Shown here: piece by piece, positions 8,144-15,740 of the stretch
Layout of the letters: the number at the start of each line of letters is the position of its first letter
Position numbering within the stretch: the first letter of the stretch is position 1
Source: JAWXBM01 sp034440115
Lineage (GTDB): Bacteria; Pseudomonadota; Gammaproteobacteria; Xanthomonadales; SZUA-36
Length of the DNA stretch: 24,579 nucleotides
Assembly (NCBI GenBank): GCA_034440115.1
Contig: JAWXBM010000125.1
Coordinates: forward strand, 1 to 24,579
Reading direction: 5' to 3'
Notes under the pieces: model-generated
What the model was told of the DNA's origin: nothing
The model's input: the letters and a program-made list of their open reading frames with translations, nothing else
Databases searched by the model: none
Position numbers and translations under genes: made by a program

Positions 8144-8492
8144 GGTGTAGAAGTGGTGGAACTCCGCTAACAGTGGACAGCATATCCGCCTAGGCCTTTC
8201 CATCTTCATCCGGGTTCGCTTTGCTCTGTCGCTCGACTCCGGTCACAGACCTTCTACGTCCGTTCTTTTTTTATCGACGCCTCATTCCGGTGGGGTTTAG
8301 CCCGTTGGTTGCTGCGTCTATCTCCAGGGATCGCGTGTCCCTATCGAGTCACCCCTAATGGTACGACCGTTACTGACAGAGCCCGGTCGGGGCGACATGT
8401 CCAGTACCACCTGGACTTTATTCCGTTATTCTGTTGCCCTGTTTGCCTTCCGGCGGGTCGGCCTTCTGGCGGTTCGGACTTCTTCGAACGGG
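8112..8492 (-). ncRNA. Structured ~380-nt noncoding RNA of unrecognised family (possibly CsrB/Rsm-like or an attenuated mla leader)
   Basis: No convincing ORF covers this stretch, yet it is bounded by a strong promoter (8499-8527) and a strong terminator (8111-8143) in the same direction. The transcript folds into many local hairpins: GUUCG/CGAAC, GCC-AGAA-GGC, GCC-GGAA-GGC, GUCCAG/CUGGAC, an 8-bp stem GUCGCCCC/GGGGUGAC enclosing GACCG/CGGUC, GACGC/GCGUC, UCUGU/ACAGA around GAC-CGGA-GUC, and a longer-range GUAGAAG/CUUCUAC that closes the 3' domain. I count 13 GGA, of which 8 are CGGA, several in loops or single-stranded linkers. That recalls CsrA/RsmA-sequestering RNAs, but the canonical ACANGGA loops are not evident. 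It does not match RNase P, tmRNA, 6S or SRP RNA signatures. The transcript points at mlaF, so a leader role is an alternative. Confidence 0.7.
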
Positions 8493-8498
8493 ATGGAC

Positions 8499-8527
8499 AG
8501 ACTACGGCTACGGAGTAAAAGTGTCAA
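8499..8527 (-). promoter_or_regulatory. Sigma70-type promoter of the structured RNA
   Basis: On the minus strand a perfect -35 TTGACA (8527-8522), a 17-bp spacer, and -10 TAGTCT (8504-8499). Transcription should begin near 8490-8493. The perfect -35 and ideal spacing make this one of the two strongest promoters in the window. Confidence 0.75.
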
Positions 8528-8557
8528 CCCGAAAAAAGTGCCAGTTAGAGTTGTTTT

Positions 8558-8574
8558 CTGACTCATTGAATCAG
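8558..8574. promoter_or_regulatory. 17-bp palindrome upstream of the RNA promoter
   Basis: CTGACTCATTGAATCAG is an imperfect palindrome (arms CTGA-TCA / TGA-TCAG) centred about 41 bp upstream of the -35 centre, near -75 relative to the predicted start. That is a usual place for an activator site. The binding protein is unknown; it does not match the GacA box TGTAAG-N6-CTTACA. Confidence 0.4.
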
Positions 8575-8617
8575 GAAGACTTTCCAAGTCACTGAAAAAA
8601 ATCTGAACATCATTTTG

Positions 8618-8638
8618 TCGCAAAAAATATTTCTGCGA
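8618..8638. promoter_or_regulatory. 21-bp AT-rich inverted repeat upstream of the RNA promoter
   Basis: TCGCA and TGCGA arms flank an AAA/TTT core; 16 of 20 paired positions are symmetric. It lies in the AT-rich gap between the structured RNA and the DUF748 remnant, so it could serve either side. The rest of 8640-8829 shows an AACCGGTT palindrome at 8726-8733 and a weak plus-strand -10-like TACAAT at 8734-8739, nothing firmer. Confidence 0.35.
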
Positions 8639-8829
8639 TGAAACGAATGGATTGCGCAAAATTAGATCAATCTGAAACGCTGCAACAGTAAAAATGTTAT
8701 TCGCTGGTCAATCCCTTGTTCACTGAACCGGTTTACAATAAGTATTACGTGGCATACCGATTGTCGGCGGTACAAATGACAGCCCGCAATGAGGCGCGCA
8801 AGCGCGAAGGAATCAACTGAGTTGAGTTA

Positions 8830-10517
8830 ATGAATGACCCGGAAAAATCCGTTGCAGCAAATTCGGCACTGGCGAAGTGGCTCAGTCCACGCTATCTGCG
8901 ATTCTGGTTGGTAGTGCTTTTGCTGGCATACACGCTGGGCGGTTTTTTTGGAGCACCCTGGTTGCTTAAACGCCTTGCTATCAGGCAAGTAGCTGAGCTG
9001 GATCGTACGCTCAGCTTCGGCGACATCAAGGTCAATCCTTTTTTGCTCACGCTGCAAATGCTGGATACAGAGATGCACGATACAGATGGTGCTCTGCCGT
9101 TTTCCTACGATGACTACTTCTTCGATTTACAGGCCAGCAGCCTGTTTCGCTGGGCCTGGACCTTCAAGGAAATCCGCCTGGCTGGTTTGAAAATCAACTA
9201 TGAGCATTTTGCCCCGGGTGACGATCGCTTTGGCCGACTGATCGACTCTTTCCCGGTTGCGAAGGAAGCCGAATCTGAAGTTTCCTCGGCAGGATTACCG
9301 CGTGTGGTAATTCAACGGTTGCAGTCAGTGAACTGGATGTGAGAGATAACCGACAGCAGGAAAAACTCGCCGGCTGGAAACAACTGGACGTCGAACGGGT
9401 AGAAATTGACCTGACAGCCAATACCTTCAAGACATCGGCGCTGGAAGGGCAGGTCAATGAATATGGCCTGGCCTGCATAGGCGGCAGTTTGAATGCCTGG
9501 GACCCGACCGGCTTCACCGATATTCAAATGACTTTCGGCAATTTGGGAACGGAGCGCATGACGCCCTATACCATCGAATTTGCCGGCTGGGAAATCGATG
9601 CGGGCCGCATGGATCTGGAGCTGGATTACAAGATCAACAAAGGCCAGCTCAACGGCACCAATGCGGTTGTCATTCGTGAATTGACGGTAGGGGACAAAGT
9701 GGCAAACCCATCCGGAGCCAGCTTGCCACTGAAGTTTGCAGTGGCGTTGTTGAAAGACAGCAATGGCGTGATTGACGTTGACTTGCCGGTGGAGGGTGAC
9801 GTGAATGATCCCTCGTTCAAGCTTGGCGGCATCGTCTGGAAAGCCAACGGCAATTTGTTGTTGAAGGTGGCCACGGCTCCTTTCCGTTTGTTGAGCTCGC
9901 TGGTCGGTGTGGATTCGGAGGACTTCGGTACGCTGCATTTCAGCGCCGGTCAGGCAGAAATTTCTCCGCCCGACCGGGAGCAGTTGGTGAAGCTGGTCGA
10001 CGCCATGCAGCAACGGCCTGAACTGCGTCTGGAAGTGGCTGGCGCTTATGTTGTCGAGGCAGACAAACAGGCGCTGCAGACGCAACAAGTCGATCAGCGC
10101 ATCGAGGCGAGTGTTGCTGCAATGAAATCCGCTGGTGAGGCTCTGAGTACCGAGCAACGCCGCCGAGTGATGGAACAAATGCTGGCCAATTCAGAGCCAG
10201 GCTTGGATCTGCTCGCTTTGCAACAGGAGTTCAGCAGTATTCCAGCAGGTGAAGAACCTGAAAAAGCCGCTGCGGTGCTGCTGGATGAAACAGCCTACCT
10301 GCAAGCCTTGCGGCAGTGCTTGATTGATGCTGAGCCCATCGGTGAAACTGAATTGCTGGCCCTGGCTGAAGCGCGTGCCGACGCCGTGATGGCAGCCATT
10401 GCTGGCGATGGGACCGAAAGCCCGCTGGCAGTGGCTCGTTTGCCGGCCGTTGTGGTTGATGCTACGGATGGTGCTGAAGTGCCACTGGAATTGAAGGTGG
10501 AAGCAGCACTTGAGTAA
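8830..10517 (+). pseudogene. DUF748/AsmA-like envelope protein gene, internally deleted and frameshifted
   Basis: DUF748 proteins are large (often around 1000 aa) membrane-anchored periplasmic proteins related to the AsmA group. Here 8830-9342 encodes a typical N-terminus: a membrane helix near residues 24-47, the FGDIKVNPFLLTLQ block and FRWAWTFKEIRLAGL. The reading frame then stops. A second frame (open upstream of the GTG at 9339, to 10517) encodes the family's C-terminal part: TPYTIEFAGWEIDAGRMDLEL, LALLKD-like FAVALLKDSNGVIDVDLPV, and an OmpA-like tail with ISPPDREQLVKLVDAMQQRP. The family's long middle is missing. The join near 9310-9320 changes frame, and a second join near 9447 is likely. 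Most likely a degraded gene; the second half could still be expressed from GTG 9339. Confidence 0.78.
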
Positions 10518-10589
10518 AGGTTATTGGTTTGTTTTGCAGATTGAATTTTTGCTGGTAAGTTCTAAACAAATCCTGCTGGAGATTTAATT

Positions 10590-10811
10590 ATGTCGAAATG
10601 GCTGAAAGAGCCTTTATTGCACTTCCTTTTGCTGGGGGCATTGATTTTCCTTGCCTACGACATGGTGTCTGATGAGCGCAGTGCAGATGAAATCTTCATT
10701 AGCGTCGGTCAGCAGGACAGCCTGATCAATACCTTCTCGCGAACCTGGCAACGATCACCGAATCCGGCAGAGGCAGCGTTCTTGACCATTGAACGCATAG
10801 CCGGGTTGTAG
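10590..10811 (+). pseudogene. N-terminal remnant of a membrane-anchored parvulin-type peptidyl-prolyl isomerase
   Basis: The 73-residue product starts MSKWLKEPLLHFLLLGALIF, a TM anchor recognisable from PpiC-type isomerases of Proteobacteria, followed by a segment with DEIFISVGQQDSLINTFSRT and WQRSPNPAEAAF. In complete proteins that segment is followed by a further helical region and the parvulin catalytic domain. Here the similarity ends at NPAE and a stop comes 12 codons later, seven bases before the deformylase gene. It has a good ribosome site (CTGGAG, nine bases before the ATG), so a short membrane peptide could still be made, but it cannot have isomerase activity. Confidence 0.65.
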
Positions 10812-10817
10812 TGGCTG

Positions 10818-11342
10818 ATGGCGATACGGGAAATCATACGCATGGGGCATCCCACACTGCGGCAGGTTGCGCGGCCGATCTTGCCCGCTGAGTTGGCCGA
10901 GCCATGGTTGCATGAATTGATTGAAGATATGCAGGAAACCCTGCCCGCAGCAGGTGGTATCGGTTTGGCTGCACCGCAGGTGAATGTGCCGGTGCGGGTG
11001 GCGATTATCGAAATCGATGGCGGCCCGTCGCGCTATGGTGATATTGAGGCCATACCATTAACCGTGTTTATCAATCCTGAGATAGAAGTATTGGATCCTG
11101 CCACTGCCGGCTATTGGGAAGGCTGTTTGTCGGTGCCGGGTTTGCGCGGCTTTGTGGAGCGTCCGCAGCATGTGCGGGTTAGCGCGCTGGATTTGCAAGG
11201 CCAGGAATTTACTCTGGAACTGCAAGGCTTCCTTGCCACGGTGTTCCAGCATGAGTTTGATCACCTCGATGGCAAGCTCTACGTGGACCGTTTGAAAGAC
11301 ATACGGCTGCTGGTTTTTGAAGATCAGCTAAGCGCCTTATAA
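10818..11342 (+). CDS. def: Peptide deformylase
   Basis: Removes the formyl group from the N-terminal methionine of nascent proteins using a metal ion (Fe or Zn) in the cytoplasm. All three family motifs are intact in the 174-aa protein: GIGLAAPQ (residues 47-54), EGCLSVPG (101-108, metal ligand C103), and QHEFDHLDG (144-152, metal ligands H145 and H149, catalytic E146). Length is normal. It is not in the usual def-fmt arrangement; it follows the isomerase remnant, so it may be a second deformylase. The Shine-Dalgarno before the ATG is weak. Confidence 0.96.
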   Translation: MAIREIIRMGHPTLRQVARPILPAELAEPWLHELIEDMQETLPAAGGIGLAAPQVNVPVRVAIIEIDGGPSRYGDIEAIPLTVFINPEIEVLDPATAGYWEGCLSVPGLRGFVERPQHVRVSALDLQGQEFTLELQGFLATVFQHEFDHLDGKLYVDRLKDIRLLVFEDQLSAL

Positions 11343-11360
11343 TCGTGAGATCATGCTGCC

Positions 11361-12722
11361 ATGAGCCTGAAAAATCAGCAGCCTGGCAGTCAGAAACCTG
11401 CCCAGCAAGAAGAACTAATCGAAACCGAAGCAGGCCTGCGGCGTGAAATAAGCCAGCTCGGCTTTGCCACCATTTCACTGAATGGCGTTATTGGCGCTGG
11501 GATTTTTGCATTGCCAGCGGTAGCCGCTGCAGCTACCGGGCTGTTCAGCCCTTGGTTGATTCTGATTTGCGGCCTGTTAATCATGCCGATTGTGCTGTCT
11601 TTTGCCCGTGCTGCCAGCTTTTTTACCGTCACCGGCGGAGCCCTTGCTTATGTTAGCCATGCTTTCGGGCCATTTGCTGGTTTCCAGATTGGCTGGTTGT
11701 TTACTTTGTCCCGCGTTGCCGCCACCGCTGCCAACACCAACCTGATGGTGACTTACGCCGCCTGGTTTTACGAACCGCTGGGCGATGGGCTGGCACGTCA
11801 GCTCACGGTCAGCCTTATTCTGCTAATGATCATTATAATTAATATCGTAGGTGTCAAGCATGCTTTGCGGGCCATCTATGTGTTCACTCTGTTGAAGCTC
11901 CTGCCGTTGGGTTTGTTGGTTCTGCTGGGCTTGACCAAGCTGAATCCGGAAATATTCGCCGCGCAGGGATTGCCTACATTCGATGGCCTGGGTGAAACCA
12001 TATTGGTGCTGATGTATGCCTTTGTGGGCTTTGAAAGCACCGGTGTGGCGGCCGGAGAAGCGCGTAACCCACGGCGGGATATTCCCCGAGCACTGGTTCA
12101 GTCCGTGGCGATCGTGGCCATCATCTATGTACTGGTGCAGTGGGTGGCGATTTCGGTTTCACCGAATATAGGCCAAAGTAAAACACCGCTGATTGAAGTG
12201 TCGCAACTCCTGATGGGCCCCTGGGGCGCTGCTCTGATTGGTTTGGGTGCGGTGTTCTCCATCATCGGCAATGTTTCGTCCATGATGGTTTCCGGCCCGC
12301 GTATGGTTTATGCCATGGGTAAGGCGCGAGTATTGCCGCAATGGTTTAGTGCCATACACTCGGGCTTTGCAACGCCGGCCAACTCCATCGCTTTTATCGG
12401 ACTACTGAGTATTGTTCTGGCGCTCAGCGGTGGCTTTGTCTGGTTGGCCGCCATGAGCACGGTGGTCAGGCTGATCGTCTACGCGGCCTGCATATTGTCA
12501 TTGCCCAAATTGCATACCGCTTTGAAACCAGGCCAGCAACCGTTTGATTTACCTGGCGGCTACACCATTCCTTTGCTGGGCTTGATCATCAGCCTGTGGC
12601 TGATCACGCAGGCAGCAGGCGATTCCTGGTTGTTTACCGGGGTTTTCATGGTATTTGGTACGGTCTTATATTTCCTGGCCGCACGCAATTGCTCAAAGAT
12701 TGGCGCCGCAGATTCAGGGTGA
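11361..12722 (+). CDS. APC-superfamily amino acid permease
   Basis: Inner-membrane secondary transporter, 453 aa, about 12 predicted helices. The first helix carries the APC signature GVIGAGIFALPA (residues about 40-51), the unwound substrate-binding segment. AFVGFESTGVAAGEARNPRRDIPRA in helix 6 and the following loop is another family hallmark, as is GPRMVYAMGKARVLP. The residues suggest an amino acid or polyamine substrate but do not fix which. It follows def by 18 bp in the same direction and could be co-transcribed. Its 3' end overlaps the convergent protease gene by 9 bp with no terminator between them. Confidence 0.9.
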   Translation: MSLKNQQPGSQKPAQQEELIETEAGLRREISQLGFATISLNGVIGAGIFALPAVAAAATGLFSPWLILICGLLIMPIVLSFARAASFFTVTGGALAYVSHAFGPFAGFQIGWLFTLSRVAATAANTNLMVTYAAWFYEPLGDGLARQLTVSLILLMIIIINIVGVKHALRAIYVFTLLKLLPLGLLVLLGLTKLNPEIFAAQGLPTFDGLGETILVLMYAFVGFESTGVAAGEARNPRRDIPRALVQSVAIVAIIYVLVQWVAISVSPNIGQSKTPLIEVSQLLMGPWGAALIGLGAVFSIIGNVSSMMVSGPRMVYAMGKARVLPQWFSAIHSGFATPANSIAFIGLLSIVLALSGGFVWLAAMSTVVRLIVYAACILSLPKLHTALKPGQQPFDLPGGYTIPLLGLIISLWLITQAAGDSWLFTGVFMVFGTVLYFLAARNCSKIGAADSG

Positions 12723-14102
12723 TTCAAAGCTGCTTTCGAAGAGAGGGATCTCTCCAGGGTCAGGTGGCTCCTCGTAAGCCGCTATGCAACTGGGACTATT
12801 GGCAGCCAAGCGGCCTTGAATCAGGTTTTGTACTGTGGGATGGAATTCTGACTTGTTAGTACCACAACCCGCGCCACTGGATACATGGCAATAACTCATT
12901 ATTGTGCCCTTGCCGCCTGCCGGGCAGGAAACAGGGCCGGAATAGCAACCAGACTCGCCGCTGTAGCACTGGTCCAGCCTTGGGTTGTAACAGTGGGTAT
13001 GCGGTGAACCCAAGTTGTGTCCGAGTTCATGTCCAATGTAAAGCGCCGTGTTTGATGCAGTCCGGCCGATGCCTATGGCATTGAAGCTGTAGCTTCCCAC
13101 CGTACGTCCGCCCTGGGTTTGGCCTTTCTTGCAGTAAACATCCAGCCAGGCAATTCCGGAATAATAATAAGGTAGGACCCCCCGTCCACTGAACAAGGTG
13201 GCAAAATCACGATCAATGAAAGCCATGTTATTACGCCAGTAGGTGGCAAACTCGTTCATCTGATCCGAGGGACCGCTGGCGATGGAATAAGGGTCGGGCT
13301 CGGTGCGCAGGATCACATCACCAATCAATAAACGGGTTTCGATATCGCGTTCATAAAACACGTTCATGGCCAGGAAAGCGTCTGTAATCCAGGTCAGTGC
13401 GGTATCTGGATCATTGCTCATACCAGCCATCCACTCGTTGTCTGTGTCAACGGCAACCACCGCCTGGAAGCTGATCGATGAGCCGCTTGCTGCCGCACTG
13501 ACACTCTCCGGGATAGGCGTGTTCAGGTTTTGCAGTGATTCTGGCGGCTGGTCACCCAATTGCATTCCGCAGCTGCTAACAGCCTCGGCTGGTTCTTCGA
13601 TTGTCTGTATTTTGATGGCACCATTGAGCTGTCCCTGCAAGCTCATTTTGGAATTGCCTTTAGCCGCAAAGCCACTGACTTCACCCGTCTGGACATCGAC
13701 TGCCAGCGCCACACCGGTGCTGCGGTTGGTGGCGATGAAAAACTGTCTTGCATCACGTTGCCATGCAACCACTCCGGTTGCGCCCATCAGCATCACGCGG
13801 GCCCCCGGGGCGAACAGCTCAACCCGCTGGAACTGCAGTGGCTCAGAGTCAGCACCGAGATAGTCATTCAGACTGGGCAAGACCAGTTTTTCGCCAGCCC
13901 GTGCCTTGGTCAATGCCTGGCTCTCACCAGTGCTGATGGTGGTCGCACCCGCTTGAATTCCGGGCTGCTCATAGTGAAAACCTGCCAGCGATGCTAGCGG
14001 CGGTGTTTTTCGGCCGAGTATGTCCTGCTCCTGCGCGAGCAGGGGACTGGCCAGACATTGAAACAGCAACAGAAAAGCGGTGGCTGATGAAATACTTTTC
14101 AT
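12714..14102 (-). CDS. Secreted M12B (reprolysin/adamalysin)-like zinc metalloprotease
   Basis: A probable exported metzincin protease of 462 aa. The Sec signal is MKSISSATAFLLLFQCLASP, with cleavage probably after LLAQ. The zinc site HELGHNLGSPH is at residues 358-368 (H358, E359, H362, H368), and the Met-turn GTIMSYCH follows with M402. Eight or more Cys around the site suggest disulfides. Residues up to about 200 look like a propeptide or accessory domain. I chose the ATG at 14102 because AAGGAA sits six bases upstream and the signal peptide begins there; the ATG at 14150 has no ribosome site and lies almost at the predicted transcription start. The C-terminal tail IPLFESSFESP resembles short GFES-type tails on secreted proteins of some Gammaproteobacteria. 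Substrate unknown. Confidence 0.88.
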   Translation of the reverse strand: MKSISSATAFLLLFQCLASPLLAQEQDILGRKTPPLASLAGFHYEQPGIQAGATTISTGESQALTKARAGEKLVLPSLNDYLGADSEPLQFQRVELFAPGARVMLMGATGVVAWQRDARQFFIATNRSTGVALAVDVQTGEVSGFAAKGNSKMSLQGQLNGAIKIQTIEEPAEAVSSCGMQLGDQPPESLQNLNTPIPESVSAAASGSSISFQAVVAVDTDNEWMAGMSNDPDTALTWITDAFLAMNVFYERDIETRLLIGDVILRTEPDPYSIASGPSDQMNEFATYWRNNMAFIDRDFATLFSGRGVLPYYYSGIAWLDVYCKKGQTQGGRTVGSYSFNAIGIGRTASNTALYIGHELGHNLGSPHTHCYNPRLDQCYSGESGCYSGPVSCPAGGKGTIMSYCHVSSGAGCGTNKSEFHPTVQNLIQGRLAANSPSCIAAYEEPPDPGEIPLFESSFESP

Positions 14103-14162
14103 CTTTTGTTCCTTCGAAATCCATTTCTTCAAGGCAGCGGGTTTCGCCATTGAGATGCCTAA

Positions 14163-14191
14163 ATTAGACCTTTGTGAACTCTTTAAGTCAA
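14163..14191 (-). promoter_or_regulatory. Sigma70-type promoter of the metalloprotease gene
   Basis: TTGACT (14191-14186), 17-bp spacer, TCTAAT (14168-14163) on the minus strand; both boxes match consensus at 5 of 6 positions. The predicted start near 14156 gives a leader of about 54 nt to the ATG at 14102. Confidence 0.7.
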
Positions 14192-14291
14192 TGTTTTCCT
14201 GATATATAGTAAATTTACAACGCTGTACTGCTGATTTTTACAGGCGTCCATGCCCAACCCGTATGTTCGCAGTGTTTTGCTGGCCGGCTGC

Positions 14292-15731
14292 TTAACGCTT
14301 CACGTAGTGATAACGATCACCCAGCCGCTTCAGGCACGCCGTAAAACAGCGACTGATCTGGGTGGTGTTGCGGATTCGTTCGATTTTCGGCCAGGTAGCG
14401 CGCCGTCCCGCTTCGATCAAAAATTTGGCTTCTTTTTCTGAGTGATTGGCTATGATTTTGCTGACGTCGATGTCCTGTCGATCCGGCATGATATTGATAT
14501 CACCACTGTAGTTTTGCGTCACCAGGGCGTGAGCCTTCTTTAAAGCGGAAGCCATTCCGGGCACTTCAAAATGTCGGTTGACCAATTCCAGCAGGTGCTC
14601 GATCTGCACTATAGGGCCGCGTACAACGGCTTCCTGCAGAAAGGGCAATATACCGGTTTTGTCGTCGCCATTGGCCATGAACGGCAAAACCAGCGGGTTG
14701 GTCTGGCTGACGATATAGTGATTCACGTTGTGCAGGCGGTTGACCTTTTCCTTGGGTATGTCTTCGTGCACTGAGCCATCCACCCAACGGCTTTGCGGCA
14801 TATAGGGCACCGATTTACCGGTGAAATTCTTTGCCCGCAACTGCACCGGTGGAAACAGGCCCGGCACCGCGCTCGATGCCAGCGCTGCCTGGCGTATCAG
14901 CACATTGGGTGAGGTCAGGTAATTCAACAGGCGCGAAAATTGGTGTGGATCAGCAGGTGATACGGAAATATTCAGAATGCGCCCGGTTTTCTCGTAGGCT
15001 TCGAGGAAAGTCAAATCAGGAATGTTGCGCTCTATGGCTTTGCGTAACTGCTTCGGGTCGAGTATGCCTTCGCCTTTGAACAATTTGAGGATACCGATGG
15101 TGCTCACCCACTGGTACTTGAGCACATCAGGCAGCAGGGCCTTCTCCAGTTCGTCATCGGTGTGCGTTGCAACAAAGCCGGCCACAATAGAGCCGGCACT
15201 GGAACCGGTGATAACGTCCGGCATCAGCTTCTGCTCCAGTAATTCTTCGATCACGCCGATGTGGAACAGGCCATAAGAAGCGCCGCCGCTGAGCAAGAGG
15301 GCTGATCGGCCAAAACTGCGTGCTGCGCGATTGAAAAAGCGTCGCTTACGTGAGGGTGGCAGCGATTTCACGTTGGCATCGCAAAGCAGGTCCAGCGATG
15401 CGGTAACCTCATTCAGGTAATGGTTAATCAGTTCCTTGGTGCCGGCCCGGGCTTTCTGATAAAGCACCGGATTGGCCATATTGCCCAGGTTGCCGTGCAG
15501 CTCTTCGCGCAGGCGGAACACCATCTGGTCATAATCTTTGCGCCGCCGCAGGCGCTGCAACACGTCAACACGTGAGTTGATCAAACGGTAATCGTAATCA
15601 GCCGATTCTTCGAGCTGGCGCCAGGCTTCGCTGCCATCCAGCCGGTCCTGTGCAGTGCTGGCTTCCAGCCACTGCTGGTAATTCCCGGCCTCGGCCAGCT
15701 CTTGCTGAAGATTTCTTGCTTCCTTGCGCAT
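14292..15731 (-). CDS. Patatin-like phospholipase / lipase with N-terminal DUF3336
   Basis: A serine-Asp dyad lipid hydrolase of the branch that also contains fungal Tgl3/4/5 and plant SDP1 triacylglycerol lipases. The N-terminal helical DUF3336-type part spans about residues 1-140 (NYQQWLEASTAQDRLDGSEAW). Then come the oxyanion loop LLLSGGASYGLFHIGVI, the nucleophile elbow GSSAG with S178, and the Asp motif DGS with D318 (DGS rather than the commoner DGG/A). No signal peptide is seen, so it is probably cytoplasmic or membrane-associated. The start is the ATG at 15731, nine bases after the cupredoxin stop; a TTG at 15740 in the same frame is possible. It is the last gene of the minus-strand operon. 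Whether the substrate is phospholipid or neutral lipid is open. Confidence 0.9.
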   Translation of the reverse strand: MRKEARNLQQELAEAGNYQQWLEASTAQDRLDGSEAWRQLEESADYDYRLINSRVDVLQRLRRRKDYDQMVFRLREELHGNLGNMANPVLYQKARAGTKELINHYLNEVTASLDLLCDANVKSLPPSRKRRFFNRAARSFGRSALLLSGGASYGLFHIGVIEELLEQKLMPDVITGSSAGSIVAGFVATHTDDELEKALLPDVLKYQWVSTIGILKLFKGEGILDPKQLRKAIERNIPDLTFLEAYEKTGRILNISVSPADPHQFSRLLNYLTSPNVLIRQAALASSAVPGLFPPVQLRAKNFTGKSVPYMPQSRWVDGSVHEDIPKEKVNRLHNVNHYIVSQTNPLVLPFMANGDDKTGILPFLQEAVVRGPIVQIEHLLELVNRHFEVPGMASALKKAHALVTQNYSGDINIMPDRQDIDVSKIIANHSEKEAKFLIEAGRRATWPKIERIRNTTQISRCFTACLKRLGDRYHYVKR

Positions 15732-15740
15732 ACTACTCAA

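Noticed and set aside
8112..8492. RNase P RNA or tmRNA in the gene-free stretch
   Set aside because: The size fits, but GAGGAAAGTCC and the matching 3' P4 strand are absent, as are the tRNA-like GTTCAA loop and CCA end of tmRNA.
8309..8659. Short ORFs of 67-77 codons on both strands over the structured RNA and its upstream region
   Set aside because: They overlap the RNA stems and promoter, have no ribosome sites and no protein-like pattern.
9312..10178. Long minus-strand frame of 288 codons opposite the DUF748 remnant
   Set aside because: Rich in His, Gln and Cys with no recognisable domain; it is the shadow of the plus-strand gene, which matches DUF748.
14250..14441. 63-codon plus-strand ORF with a hydrophobic start
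   Set aside because: Most of it is antisense to the end of the patatin gene, and the rest overlaps nothing that suggests a promoter or ribosome site.
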